Made by a program: the position numbers and the translations under genes
Notes under the pieces: model-generated
The model's input: the letters and a program-made list of their open reading frames with translations, nothing else
Told to the model about the DNA's origin: nothing
Databases searched by the model: none
Part shown: in pieces, positions 1 to 8,989 of the stretch
Layout of the letters: every line of letters begins with the position of its first letter
Position numbering within the stretch: the first letter of the stretch is position 1
NCBI RefSeq assembly: GCF_007829035.1
Contig: NZ_VIVQ01000005.1
Coordinates: forward strand, 39,890 to 103,889
Origin: Rudaeicoccus suwonensis
GTDB taxonomy: Bacteria > Actinomycetota > Actinomycetes > Actinomycetales > Dermatophilaceae
DNA: 64,000 nucleotides
Direction: 5' to 3'

Positions 1-1
1 G

Positions 2-76
2 TTCATTGGTCAGTTCCTGGGAGTGGTGACCGACATCGTCAACATCGCCTCGGCGTACAACTCATGTGATCCATGA
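2..76 (+). CDS. C-terminal end of an upstream protein (partial)
   Basis: An open frame enters from the left edge and ends at a TGA at 74-76. The visible 24 residues (FIGQFLGVVTDIVNIASAYN then SCDP) are mildly hydrophobic and look like a protein C-terminus. Nothing in this fragment identifies a family. It could also be chance reading frame, as only 75 bases are seen. Confidence 0.35.
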   Translation, partial: FIGQFLGVVTDIVNIASAYNSCDP

Positions 77-319
77 TCAGACGAGCCCGCAGAAGGCACG
101 TCGCAGACTGGCAGCTCTTTGTTGAGTCGGACGACGCCTTCCGCAAAAACGTAGCGCTCCTCAGCGCCCGGATCTTAGGTTGTGCTCCGCCCGGACGGGT
201 TCGATATCAGATAAGCCCGGCGCATACCGGGCTCAGCAAGGATCGGTGCAGCGATGCCGCAACGTCTTAGAGAACAAGGTCTGAGCCAAGCCGGGGTTTG
301 GAAGCGAACCCGCAAAGTC

Positions 320-2470
320 ATGGCAGTGGTCTCTTCTTTAGCACAGCGACTGCGTCTCCCTTCACCGGAGCCGCAGGTCCGTCGCGGGCTCCGTCGCTGC
401 CTCATCCGCGCTCTAGCCATGACGTTAATGACAATCGGGCTGGTCACACCCGCTATCCCCGCCCGCGCCGCCAGCACCGCGCCAGATGCATCACGAGCAG
501 CGAGTACCCCGGCCGGCGCAACCCCAGTCCTCACCTCAGTCACCTCAGCGTGCCAAAACGTGATCTACATCGGCGCCCGCGGATCCGGCGAGACCTACAA
601 CCAACCCGGATCCATCGGCTACCTCGGCGGCCCCGTCACCGTCGGACTCGACGCATTCGCCAGCCACCTAGCCGGATACCGGGTCGGGTACTACGGCATT
701 CCCTACTCCGCAGATGCCGTTTTCCCCGACATCCCTTTCAACGTCCCGAAGTACTACGCCTCCATCGACACCGGGATCAACGACACGATCGCCTTCCTTA
801 AGGCAAGGATGACCCGCTGCCCCCAGGAGCACTACGTCTTGGCCGGGTACTCCCAAGGTGCGATGGTCATGCACCGGGTCTTCTTCCTCATAGAACAAAA
901 CAAACTCACAAGTACCTCAGCCACACAACTACTGCCCCGCCTCGATGGTGTGCTCGCCATCGGAGACGGCGACCGAGTCGACTCCGAAGGCGGCACCCAC
1001 TATGGCACCGCAAAAACCAGCGGCAGCTGGGGTCTTTCCTGGGGCGTTCTGGGATATGACGGAACCCAGTACAAGGCCGTCGACGCCCGGATTCCCAACC
1101 TGAAGCAGTGGCCATCCAGTCGCTTCCAAGACGTATGCATGGCCAACGATGCCGTCTGCGACTTCGACACGGCCTACATGCGTATCCCTAGCCCCGAATG
1201 GCTCGCCACCTTCGGGATCGCCGTTCACACAGCGTCATACCGCCCTCCGGCAGTCGGCGAAACCATCCTGGAACAAAGGTTCGCCGGAAAAGCAGTCGTA
1301 TTTGTCGCGGCGGCGGCAATTAATATCGCGAACGTCACTCGCCAAACGCCCGCCGTAGTGACCGCCATACTCCCGCCCGGCGTGGTCGGGACGCCCTATT
1401 CTGCGACGCTGGCTGCGATCGGTGGAAGAGTCCCCTACGTCTGGTCTGTTGGCAATCTCCCACCCGGTCTCAGCCTTAATTCAACTACCGGAGTGATCAC
1501 CGGCTCACCCACGACCGCCGCGGTGGCTTCCGTAGCGATCATGGTGAAAGACCACGTCGGAGCGACGGCATCAATAAGTTTGCCGTTGACAATTGCGCAA
1601 AGCGTGACTTGGAGAGCACCTCAGATGATCGACCCCAGCGGCTCTCCGAACTCCGTTTCGTGCCCGACCAGCTCGTTTTGTGTCGCCGTCGACGCCTACG
1701 GGAACGCACTGACCTTCAACGGGTCAGCCTGGAGCCAACCCGCCACTGTTGACTCCCACAGCCTGCTGTCGGTTTCGTGCCCAACCAGCTCATTCTGTGT
1801 CGCCGTCGACAACGACGGGAACGTACTGACCTACAACGGGTCAGCCTGGTCCGGCGCCAGCTCTGCCGACAGCGACAGCGGCCTAAACTCGGTGTCATGC
1901 GCCTCTAGTTCATTCTGTGTCGCCATGGACGGCAACGGAAATGCCATCACATACAACGGCACTACATGGAGCGCACCCACACTGGTGGATGCGGGTCAAG
2001 ACGGTGCGATGCTCTCGGTTTCGTGCCCGACCAGCTTGTTCTGTGTCGCTTTTGACTCAAACGGGAACGCATTGACCTTCAACGGGACCGATTGGTCGAC
2101 ACCTGCACTGATTGACCCTTACGCCGCTGCTCATTCGGCTGGCGAGGCGCTTTCGGTATCATGCCCGAGCACCACTTTTTGCGCCGCCGTCGACGATTCT
2201 GGGTACGCTCTCACGTACAAAAATTCCACTTGGTCTGCACCCGCACCGTTGGATCAACCCGGAACTTTAAATTCGATATCCTGCGCACCCAGCATGTTTT
2301 GTGCGAATGCGGGAGGTACAAGCGCATCTACACTAAATGGGTCCGAGTGGTCAGTCCCAACCGGCATCGATACTGACCCAAACGGCGGTGGTCTAACGAC
2401 CACATCCTGTGCTGCCGCGAATTTTTGCGCCGCATTCGATTACGCCGGGAATGTGCTCGAGTACAGGTAG
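320..2470 (+). CDS. Secreted cutinase-family serine esterase with Ig-like domain and C-terminal cysteine-rich repeats
   Basis: Predicted extracellular esterase of about 716 residues. I start at the ATG at 320, just before a basic n-region and hydrophobic stretch ending in PAIPARAAS, a plausible signal peptide; an in-frame ATG at 254 would add 22 residues. The catalytic domain shows the cutinase motifs GARGSGE, the nucleophile elbow GYSQGA, an acidic segment CMANDAVCDFD and a late histidine (AVHTASY). It is followed by an Ig-like putative domain (PPGVVGTPYSATL to PPGLSLNSTTGVITG) and then about seven repeats of the type SVSCPTSSFCVAVD-x-GNALTFNGSAWS, each with two cysteines. Typical cutinases are only about 200-250 residues, so the C-terminal half is an added binding or spacer module. 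Polyester, cutin or lipid substrates are possible; the real one is unknown. Relative orientation to neighbours suggests an independent transcript. Confidence 0.85.
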   Translation: MAVVSSLAQRLRLPSPEPQVRRGLRRCLIRALAMTLMTIGLVTPAIPARAASTAPDASRAASTPAGATPVLTSVTSACQNVIYIGARGSGETYNQPGSIGYLGGPVTVGLDAFASHLAGYRVGYYGIPYSADAVFPDIPFNVPKYYASIDTGINDTIAFLKARMTRCPQEHYVLAGYSQGAMVMHRVFFLIEQNKLTSTSATQLLPRLDGVLAIGDGDRVDSEGGTHYGTAKTSGSWGLSWGVLGYDGTQYKAVDARIPNLKQWPSSRFQDVCMANDAVCDFDTAYMRIPSPEWLATFGIAVHTASYRPPAVGETILEQRFAGKAVVFVAAAAINIANVTRQTPAVVTAILPPGVVGTPYSATLAAIGGRVPYVWSVGNLPPGLSLNSTTGVITGSPTTAAVASVAIMVKDHVGATASISLPLTIAQSVTWRAPQMIDPSGSPNSVSCPTSSFCVAVDAYGNALTFNGSAWSQPATVDSHSLLSVSCPTSSFCVAVDNDGNVLTYNGSAWSGASSADSDSGLNSVSCASSSFCVAMDGNGNAITYNGTTWSAPTLVDAGQDGAMLSVSCPTSLFCVAFDSNGNALTFNGTDWSTPALIDPYAAAHSAGEALSVSCPSTTFCAAVDDSGYALTYKNSTWSAPAPLDQPGTLNSISCAPSMFCANAGGTSASTLNGSEWSVPTGIDTDPNGGGLTTTSCAAANFCAAFDYAGNVLEYR

Positions 2471-2559
2471 TTCAGTGCAGGGCCTCTTGCGACTATTTCA
2501 AGATGCTCTCCGGCGATGTCTGGCACTCGGTGCGTAGGTTGCCACTACCACCGGCCGGC

Positions 2560-4416
2560 TCAACTCTTAGCCGGACCATTTCCCAAACCGCGTCTTGGCC
2601 GCCGTTCCTGCTCGGTTGTGTTGGCCGGCTTCGCGAAGTTGGTCGAGCCGGTCCCGGCTGAGAGGTCGGGTCGTCCGGATGGTGTGCCGTGGCGCAGCCC
2701 TTGGATAGCCCGGTACGCGGCGGGGGACAGAACTGGTTTGCGGTCCGCCTCGTCGACCGTCGCGTCGGGGCGTCCGAAGGGGAGTGCCTGCAGCCGGGTT
2801 GTTGCCGTGTCGATAGCGACCGCCAGCTGCGCGGTCGCACGGTGCGCGGCAGCGAGTTCGCCACGTGCGCGCGCGGCGTCGTCGATCGCGGCGAGGGTGC
2901 GCGAGAACTGTTGCATGACCGCGATCCAGCCGCGGTGAGTATCAGGGCTGGAGGCGCGCATCGCGAGCACTATTTGCCGTGCGGCGAGTTCGGCGCGGGT
3001 TGGCCCGGCCAGGGTAGGTGCAGCACGTCCGGGCGTGCGTGGGGTGGCGACTTGGGCGAGTTGGTCGGCGCCTCGGCCGAGCAGGTATTCGATCTTGACT
3101 GGCTCGACCGTCGCCACCGCTTGCGTGACCGCTGACCGGCCGCCGTCGACGACGGGCGAGTCGTCGATCGCGGGGGAGTGGCCTTCCAGTTGCTCGTCGA
3201 CATCGGCGCCGGCGGTGGCGTCGAAAACTGGTGGCAGCGCCATCGTGGCCGCGACGCCGGCGGCGCGCAGCATCTGCTCGTTCCACGCGGCCGCGTCGCC
3301 CTGGTCCAGGTTGCGCAGTTCGGTGTTCCAGACCCGCAAGTGTTCGCTGGCCTGCCGCAGCGGCGTGCTTGGGTCGTCGACGTCGGTCACGGGTGTGGGT
3401 GCGATCTGCTCGTCCCACAACAGCCCGGCCCACTGCCGTGTTTCATCGGTTTCGGCTGCGTCCCATCGGGGCCGCAGTTTCCCGAGCGTGAGATCTCCGG
3501 CGAGCTGAGATGCGGTGTGCCAGCGCGCGTCCGGGTCACCGGCCAGGCGCACCTTGTACCCGCTCACTTGGCCGTCGGTGCCGCGGCGTGCGGCCTCGAT
3601 CTGCACGTCGTTGGCGACGACCGCGTTCAAGAACTCCGCCTCCGTGGTCGACGACTCCGCAGCGGAGCGGACCGCGCGCTGCAGCAATACACGCTCCGGT
3701 ACCGCCGGCTGCCCTGGCCGTGCAGTCTTAGCGGCTTGAGCGGCTTCACCGATCGTGTACGCCGGCAGCTGTTGCCCGTTGCGACCTTGGTCGTAGCCGC
3801 GGTCTTTCAGCGCGGTGATGAAGTCGTGCCGCTGCTCCATGTCGCGGCGCAGCTCTTGCAGTTTCGCGAAGTCGTATTGCGGTGGCATGCCCCACGCGCC
3901 GTCTGCGCGCACCAAACTCACCGCAATGTGGATGTGGTCGCATCCCTCCGACGAGACGCCGTGCCGGACCGCGACCCACGGGTTTCCATCCAAATCACCC
4001 GTCGACGACGCGAATCCCAATCCCTGCACGATCTCGGTCGCGACCGTCTGCCACTGCTCATCGGTGTACGCACCCTCGCCGGGGTCGAGAGAGGCAATGA
4101 CGTGGTAGACGTGCTCCTTACCGACCTCGTCCGGTCCACCACCCGTGGCCAGCGTTGAAGAGGAAATACCCTTGCTCGGTCCGCCGGCCGCGACGGCCAG
4201 GTGCTCGCGGTAGGACGCGCGCCACTTGCCCTCCACGACCTTGCCCAGGTCCGTTGCCAGCTTCGAGGACAGTGCACCCTCGTACAGCATCGGCAGTGCG
4301 CCATAGCCGACGACCATGTGCTGGTCGCGGTGCTCGTCCTTCTTACCGGGGCCGTACAAGTACCGCATCAAACCGGGCATGCTCCGCCCGCGTTGCGGCA
4401 CCGCCTTAATGATCAC
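2560..4416 (-). CDS. Relaxase / mobilisation nuclease, MOBP type
   Basis: Protein of 618 residues that should nick one strand at oriT and pilot it during conjugative mobilisation. Near the N-terminus it has the actinobacterial relaxase signature RYLYGPGKK followed by EHRDQHMVVG, offering a candidate catalytic tyrosine. The metal-binding three-histidine region is visible as HVYHVIASL and, further on, CDHIHIAVSLVRADG. The C-terminal half is alanine- and arginine-rich and without a recognised domain; I see no primase or helicase. Its ATG overlaps the stop codon of the MobC gene by 4 bases (ATGA), so the two are translationally coupled. No type IV secretion genes are in the window, which suggests a mobilisable rather than self-transmissible element, unless these lie outside. 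Confidence 0.87.
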   Translation of the reverse strand: MIIKAVPQRGRSMPGLMRYLYGPGKKDEHRDQHMVVGYGALPMLYEGALSSKLATDLGKVVEGKWRASYREHLAVAAGGPSKGISSSTLATGGGPDEVGKEHVYHVIASLDPGEGAYTDEQWQTVATEIVQGLGFASSTGDLDGNPWVAVRHGVSSEGCDHIHIAVSLVRADGAWGMPPQYDFAKLQELRRDMEQRHDFITALKDRGYDQGRNGQQLPAYTIGEAAQAAKTARPGQPAVPERVLLQRAVRSAAESSTTEAEFLNAVVANDVQIEAARRGTDGQVSGYKVRLAGDPDARWHTASQLAGDLTLGKLRPRWDAAETDETRQWAGLLWDEQIAPTPVTDVDDPSTPLRQASEHLRVWNTELRNLDQGDAAAWNEQMLRAAGVAATMALPPVFDATAGADVDEQLEGHSPAIDDSPVVDGGRSAVTQAVATVEPVKIEYLLGRGADQLAQVATPRTPGRAAPTLAGPTRAELAARQIVLAMRASSPDTHRGWIAVMQQFSRTLAAIDDAARARGELAAAHRATAQLAVAIDTATTRLQALPFGRPDATVDEADRKPVLSPAAYRAIQGLRHGTPSGRPDLSAGTGSTNFAKPANTTEQERRPRRGLGNGPAKS

Positions 4417-4871
4417 TCAAAGACCCTGTCAGCATCCTGCTCGTCGCCGGGAAACGCTTCACCAAAAGACCCATCCGGTAGCCGACCCATGATCGACACC
4501 AACTGCATCAACCGATCCGTCACCACATCCGCCGCAGCCTGGATCTGTGGCCAGTGAACCTCGCCCGTCGCGTTCGCAACCTTCGCGGCCTGATTCAAAT
4601 TCGATCCGGCCAAACCGATCATCCGCAGTGCCGCTTCCATCTCCAACTGGATCGACGCCAACTCCTGCGCCTGCACCACACCGCCAGCGAAAAGGGCACG
4701 CTCATACAACCGGGGGACAGAGATACCCGCCACGTGCGCCATCGACTGCACCCGCGCCCACTCCGCGGCGGTGTGCTTGATCACCGTGCGGTGCTCACGC
4801 CGACCATCAGTGCGTCGTCGACGGAAAATGCCGTCACGACCACCGCTCTCCGGCGTCTCTTCTGCAGCCAT
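4413..4871 (-). CDS. mobC: MobC-like relaxosome protein
   Basis: Protein of 152 residues. The N-terminal half holds a ribbon-helix-helix-like segment (RTVIKHTAAEWARVQSMA), and the C-terminal half has the MobC pattern in which a conserved GLAGSNLNQAAKVAN segment precedes an amphipathic helix. MobC proteins bind oriT and help the relaxase open the nick region. I choose the ATG at 4871 (MAAEETPE) because GGAGG lies seven bases upstream; an ATG 15 bases earlier lacks that spacing. It is the first gene of a two-gene operon with the relaxase, and the presumed oriT lies directly upstream. Confidence 0.82.
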   Translation of the reverse strand: MAAEETPESGGRDGIFRRRRTDGRREHRTVIKHTAAEWARVQSMAHVAGISVPRLYERALFAGGVVQAQELASIQLEMEAALRMIGLAGSNLNQAAKVANATGEVHWPQIQAAADVVTDRLMQLVSIMGRLPDGSFGEAFPGDEQDADRVFE

Positions 4872-4934
4872 CACGTACCTCCACACCGTCCGCCCGTTGA
4901 GGGCGGCTGGTTGTCTGGTTCACACCCTGTCCGT

Positions 4935-5085
4935 TCCAGTGTCGCGCGTGCTTCATCCAGCGCGACACCACCAGGGTGCCCCAGGATCGAGACCAGGCGC
5001 AAGCCCGATCCACCCCGAAGGGGCACCCTAACCTTTATCTTGCTCCCGCCGAGCTTCTTCCTACTACGAGGCGGGAGCATCGGCA
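4935..5085 (-). other. Candidate origin of transfer (oriT)
   Basis: The non-coding stretch directly upstream of mobC holds three inverted repeats. These are GTGTCGCGC at 4939-4947 with GCGCGACAC at 4960-4968, AGGGTGCCCC at 4973-4982 with GGGGCACCCT at 5020-5029, and GCTCCCGCC at 5042-5050 with GGCGGGAGC at 5070-5078. On the minus strand the third repeat is followed by an A/T-rich stretch and then TTAGGGTGCCCC. A hairpin followed by such a segment is the usual layout of relaxase recognition and nick sites. The exact nick position cannot be told from sequence. Confidence 0.5.
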
Positions 5086-5121
5086 GCTGATACAACCACT
5101 GCCAACCAAGAGGGGGTTTGT

Positions 5122-5499
5122 GTGCTTACCGGCTGTCTAAAGTTGCCTCGTGCAGTGCGCAGTGCAGCAGATACGATCCAGCGCATGGGAGCCATCAGAG
5201 AACACGCCGAACAACTCCTCGCCGGACGACTCGCAGCCATCGACGATCTCGAAACCAACACCGCCGTCATCAAAGACCTCAAACAGCAACTGAAAGACGC
5301 TGAAACACGCCAAGCGACTGCATGGTCTGCTGCAATACAGGCCGGGTGGACCTCGCACGAGCTCGACAAACTCGACCTCGCACAGCCACCCATTCGCCGT
5401 GGAGGACGACCAAAAGGTTCACGCGCTCGGCGGTCGACTCTGAGCGCCACAGCGGCAGACCACGCGACCCAAAACACACCATCCCCGGCGTCCCCGTGA
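5122..5499 (+). CDS. Small coiled-coil protein, function unknown
   Basis: I do not recognise this 125-residue protein. It starts at a GTG preceded by AGAGGGGG at good spacing; a later ATG (MGAIREH) at 5185 is an alternative. The centre is predicted helical and coiled-coil forming (LAAIDDLETNTAVIKDLKQQLKDAETRQA), and the C-terminus is basic (RRGGRPKGSRARR), as in small DNA-binding or plasmid accessory proteins. It is transcribed divergently from mobC across the oriT candidate, so a role in plasmid biology is possible but only inferred. Confidence 0.55.
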   Translation: MLTGCLKLPRAVRSAADTIQRMGAIREHAEQLLAGRLAAIDDLETNTAVIKDLKQQLKDAETRQATAWSAAIQAGWTSHELDKLDLAQPPIRRGGRPKGSRARRSTLSATAADHATQNTPSPASP

Positions 5500-5505
5500 C
5501 ATTCG

Positions 5506-6402
5506 ATGTCATCTTCCCGAGCCGAACTGAGCACCACCCTCAATGACGCCACCAACGCAGAACTCACCGAACTGTCTGAGCACAAGAGCCGCTGGCTACC
5601 AGGATCTGACGTCGCCGTCGCTTTAGAAGCTGAAACCGACCCGACACTGCGCAACGCGCGGCGAGAGCTCGCACTGACCGCGGTCAGCGTCCATCTTGTA
5701 GCACTTCAACACCTCAGCGGCTTGGCTGCGATGCTCGCCATCGACGGAATGCTCTACCCCTGCGCCACCGCGGCCCGCGTCACGCTCGAAACCGACGCGC
5801 TCTGCTACTACCTACTCGACCCCAACATCACCGGCGTAGAAGCGTTCCGACGTTACGCCAACACGTACCTAATCAGCGGCATGGAACAGCTACGCATCGC
5901 CCACCGCGACGACGATGGACATCGTCGAGCAGCCACCATCGAACAACTTGAAACCAACGCAGCAACGCTGCTTCACACCGCCACCACCTACGGCCTCACA
6001 GCGCACCCATCCCCGCAGGATCTCCGCACGCCCGCCACAGTCGGCAAGGGTCAACCCTCGTCCACCAACCTCGTGAAAGATCTCCCCAGCGGGGAACGGC
6101 TTCTGCGCAACATCTACAGCATCCTGTCCGGTGTAGCCCACGGAAAAATGTTCGCCCTCAGCCAATTCATCACCAACGCAGCACCAGCCACCGACACAGA
6201 GTTCGCCACCGCCGACATCGCAATCTCACCCGAACGAGAAGCCCTGATGTACGCAACCACAGTCATCGCCCACCACGACTCCAGCCACCGACTGCGCACA
6301 GCCTTCGGCTGGGCTGCCTCCAACACACACCCAGAAAATGCGATGAAAACCTGCATGCGCACTTGGGCCACGATCGCTGGTGTCCCCACAGACCTTCCTT
6401 GA
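5506..6402 (+). CDS. Helical protein of unknown function
   Basis: A 298-residue protein that begins six bases after the preceding stop, so probably cotranscribed with it. It is largely alpha-helical with a central hydrophobic part (LALTAVSVHLVALQHLSGLAAMLAIDGMLYPCATAARVTLE) and a later conserved-looking LSGVAHGKMFAL. The overall look resembles helical families such as DUF5677 in which an RxxxE-type helix is followed by a His-containing helix, but I cannot confirm this. No catalytic motif, signal peptide or clear membrane segment is seen. Confidence 0.6.
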   Translation: MSSSRAELSTTLNDATNAELTELSEHKSRWLPGSDVAVALEAETDPTLRNARRELALTAVSVHLVALQHLSGLAAMLAIDGMLYPCATAARVTLETDALCYYLLDPNITGVEAFRRYANTYLISGMEQLRIAHRDDDGHRRAATIEQLETNAATLLHTATTYGLTAHPSPQDLRTPATVGKGQPSSTNLVKDLPSGERLLRNIYSILSGVAHGKMFALSQFITNAAPATDTEFATADIAISPEREALMYATTVIAHHDSSHRLRTAFGWAASNTHPENAMKTCMRTWATIAGVPTDLP

Positions 6403-6557
6403 CGCATGCCGTCGGGAGACATCGAATGGCCGGCAGGACCGGACCGCGACAAGAACTCTCCCTCTTGTGCGCGAGCGACATTACGCCGCCAGTTTCCATA
6501 CGTGTGCGCACGATTAAGCGCCGGCACAGCCAGGACGGTGGCAGGTACTTTGACCGA

Positions 6558-7271
6558 ATGGACATCGCCTGGGCGACCGAAAAACTGGAACAGTACCTAC
6601 ACCTTTGTGGTGAGCTTGACCTTCACCAGGAACGGGCCGGCTATGACTGGGATGACGTCTGCTCTCGTCTGAACAAGCAGGCCGAACTCCTCCTACCAAC
6701 GGTCGAGAAAATCGTTCGAGTCTCGTACCCGAAGGCACCTCACCCGCTCATGCCACCGGGCTACACCAGCACCAACAGTCAGCAATGGGTTCGCCGAGCG
6801 CTAGGTGCTCTCAGGGATACAGCCGAGACTGAGGTACATCTACGCCCCTCAGCTCCTTCACTTTTCGCTGACAGTCTCCATGGACGGATCTGGGCCGCCG
6901 CTGCACCGGTGTGGGACACGGGGGAGTTCGGTGCCGCGCTGCAGCAGGCGTCGATCACGCTTTCGGCCTACATCCGGGCGAAGGCATCATCCACTTTGCG
7001 TGACCGCAAACTCGTCGCGCAAGTCTTCTCCCCAGACCCTCCCAAGCTCGACGCTGCTCGACTTCACTTTCCGGGCGACTCAACAGACGAGGGGTGGCAA
7101 GCCCGCCAACAGGGCCTGCACCTGATTGCACAGGGCGCGTTCGCGGGAATCCGCAATATCGCCGCTCACGAAGACGTGGACGTGAGCGAGCACGAAGCAC
7201 TTGAGCAACTGGCTGTCCTGTCCTTGATCGCACGATGGACAGACATGACGGAACTTCGCACGAGAATTTGA
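6558..7271 (+). CDS. TIGR02391 / Ymh-like protein
   Basis: Protein of 237 residues. I start at the ATG at 6558 (MDIAWATEKLEQY); the open frame extends upstream, but that part overlaps the end of the previous gene and looks non-coding. The C-terminal half carries the features of the TIGR02391 family: LHGRIWAAAAPVW, a region with ALQQASITLSAYIRAK, and the hallmark GAFAGIRNIAAHE with an RN...HE pattern similar to HEPN-type folds. Family members are often found in phage, plasmid and defence contexts. Molecular function is not established. The preceding helical gene ends 155 bases upstream on the same strand. Confidence 0.65.
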   Translation: MDIAWATEKLEQYLHLCGELDLHQERAGYDWDDVCSRLNKQAELLLPTVEKIVRVSYPKAPHPLMPPGYTSTNSQQWVRRALGALRDTAETEVHLRPSAPSLFADSLHGRIWAAAAPVWDTGEFGAALQQASITLSAYIRAKASSTLRDRKLVAQVFSPDPPKLDAARLHFPGDSTDEGWQARQQGLHLIAQGAFAGIRNIAAHEDVDVSEHEALEQLAVLSLIARWTDMTELRTRI

Positions 7272-7462
7272 TTGATGCCCCGGCGTGCCGTCCGTCTTAA
7301 TCTGACCGTGCCCGGTTGGTCACCATCCTGGAGTAAATGGATGCCGGAGACGGCATGCATTTTCAGGAAAGCGCGGGTCCAAGCCTCAGCCCGTTGGAAG
7401 AGGGGCAACTGCCGGCCGCTGCTGCTGCTGAGCCGAAGCTCATGTGCCCCTGGGACGGGTCT

Positions 7463-7493
7463 TGTCCGGCGCCCGTTGCTCGGGCGCCGGACA
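7463..7493. terminator. Hairpin terminator between convergent genes
   Basis: A perfect 13-bp stem (TGTCCGGCGCCCG) with a 5-base loop, positions 7463-7475 pairing with 7481-7493. It lies 15 bases past the stop of the minus-strand membrane protein gene and between that gene and the convergent TIGR02391-like gene. It probably ends the minus-strand transcript and may act in both directions; no T-run is obvious. Confidence 0.6.
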
Positions 7494-7508
7494 GACGACG
7501 GGTGGTGC

Positions 7509-8852
7509 TCAGGGCTGGGTCAGGAGGGTGAACAGGTCGGGCTCGTGCGTGCCCGGCTGCAGGTGCTGGTGGTGTGCGGTGAGTTCCTGGGCCTGGCGGG
7601 TTGCCACGTCGAGCCCGTCGTTGTTGAGGGCGGGATCCGGCAGCCCGGTGGGGTTGCCGTGGTAGGAGCGGGCGAGCTTGATGGCCTTGTCGTGGGTGCT
7701 GGCGGTGATCATGTCGTTGGCCTTGATGGTGGTTTCGCTGATGAGCCGGTGCAGCTTGGCGATCAGGACACCGGCCTGTTCGACCTTGGCCTGGCGGGCG
7801 TTGGTCAGTCCGTCCAGGGCCAGCTGCCGTCCGCGGATGGTGGCCGACAGGTGCTGGACCTGGTCGGTCTGGGTGGATCCGTTGTCGTACTCGGCGCGGT
7901 AGTTCAGGTAGCAGGTGAACCCGATCAGTGCACCGAACATCCCGGCCAGGGTGTACGTCAGGTACGGGTTGCCCTTGGCCAGCAGGGCTTCGGAGATGAC
8001 GCGGGTGGCCATCACTGCAGTGGCCAAGGCCACGACCACGGTCGTGGCGACCAGTTCTGCACGGACGGTGCGCGAGGCACCACCGGCAGCGATGGTCCCG
8101 TCAGCGCTCTTGTAGTTGCGGTGCCGGGCGCCCATGCGGTGCATGACGGTCGCCAGCAGCACGGTGCCCATGACCGCGAACACGAGGGCGGTGATGGCCA
8201 GGATGTTGGTCTGGGTGTCGTAGCCGATCAGGCGCAGGTTCACGTTCAGCAAGCCGACCATCGCCAGGGTGAACACCGGCAGATCCAACGCCATCAGGGC
8301 GTAGGAGGTCCGCTTCTTGTAGGGCTTGATGTTGTGCTTGACCGCGCCGTCACGCGACTCGTTCTCGATCGCCTCACGGATCATGTTGTGCTCGTGCTGG
8401 GCTTCAGCGGGGGTGTACTGCTGCCCGCGGGGACCGGCCACCGGAGACGCCTGCAGGACCTCGATCGCCCGGTCGATCTGGTTGATCTCCGCCAGCAAGG
8501 CCTTGATGTCGTTGATCCGCTTCTCGATCGGCCCGCGGACCTGCTGGGTGATGAAGACCTGCGCCTTGTGGGTGATCGCGTCCCGCTGGGTCTGTTCCCG
8601 CATGGTCAACGACTCACCCTCGCCAGCACCCGGGTGACGGTGGGCCTCGGCGACCATGCCGTGGGTGCCGATGATCTTGGTCAACGGCATCGGACCCAAA
8701 CCGATCAGCGACGTCATCGTGTCCTTCAACGGGATGTCACGCCCGGCAGCTTCAGCGACCGGGTGCACCGTCGCGGTCGGCGCCGGCGCCTCGGTGGCGA
8801 CCTGTGCCGGGACGGTGGTGACCGTCCCGGTGGTGGTGTGGTTGGTGTTCAT
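7509..8852 (-). CDS. Integral membrane protein with coiled coil, function unknown
   Basis: A 447-residue protein with a strong ribosome site (AGGAG seven bases before ATG). The N-terminal 190 residues are soluble, charged and probably coiled coil (RINDIKALLAEINQIDRAIEVL). Four hydrophobic segments follow in two pairs: LMALDLPVFTLAMVGLLNV, ILAITALVFAVMGTVLLATV, LVATTVVVALATAVMATRV and YTLAGMFGALIGFTCYL. A second helical cytosolic part follows. No enzyme motif is seen. Its upstream region holds the same palindromic motif found before two other genes of this block, so they may be coregulated. The topology would suit a scaffold or transfer-related membrane protein, but this is inference. Confidence 0.7.
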   Translation of the reverse strand: MNTNHTTTGTVTTVPAQVATEAPAPTATVHPVAEAAGRDIPLKDTMTSLIGLGPMPLTKIIGTHGMVAEAHRHPGAGEGESLTMREQTQRDAITHKAQVFITQQVRGPIEKRINDIKALLAEINQIDRAIEVLQASPVAGPRGQQYTPAEAQHEHNMIREAIENESRDGAVKHNIKPYKKRTSYALMALDLPVFTLAMVGLLNVNLRLIGYDTQTNILAITALVFAVMGTVLLATVMHRMGARHRNYKSADGTIAAGGASRTVRAELVATTVVVALATAVMATRVISEALLAKGNPYLTYTLAGMFGALIGFTCYLNYRAEYDNGSTQTDQVQHLSATIRGRQLALDGLTNARQAKVEQAGVLIAKLHRLISETTIKANDMITASTHDKAIKLARSYHGNPTGLPDPALNNDGLDVATRQAQELTAHHQHLQPGTHEPDLFTLLTQP

Positions 8853-8892
8853 TTCAGTGCTCCTACTTTCTTCAGAGGTGTTACAGGTGGTG

Positions 8893-8928
8893 GTGACCGG
8901 GGGCGGTCACGGGTGCAAGTGAGCGCTC
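8893..8928. promoter_or_regulatory. Palindromic motif, copy 1 of 3
   Basis: An inverted repeat GTGACC-N6-GGTCAC at 8893-8910, then 10 bases, then the palindrome GAGCGCTC at 8921-8928. It lies about 40 bases upstream of the start of the minus-strand membrane protein gene. Two further copies at 9254 and 14639 have the same two palindromes and spacing. A shared operator is the simplest reading. Confidence 0.5.
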
Positions 8929-8989
8929 GAACAGGTCGAGGTTGAAGAACTCGTTCGGTTCGTTCGAAGCCTCCGCTGTCACGGGCAGG

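Noticed and set aside
3178..4158. A 326-codon open frame on the plus strand
   Set aside because: Shadow of the relaxase gene; the relaxase motifs are on the minus strand.
7272..8945. A 557-codon open frame on the plus strand
   Set aside because: It is antisense to the membrane protein gene and rich in Gly/Val/Gln as expected for a shadow frame. The minus-strand frame has a ribosome site and real membrane segments.
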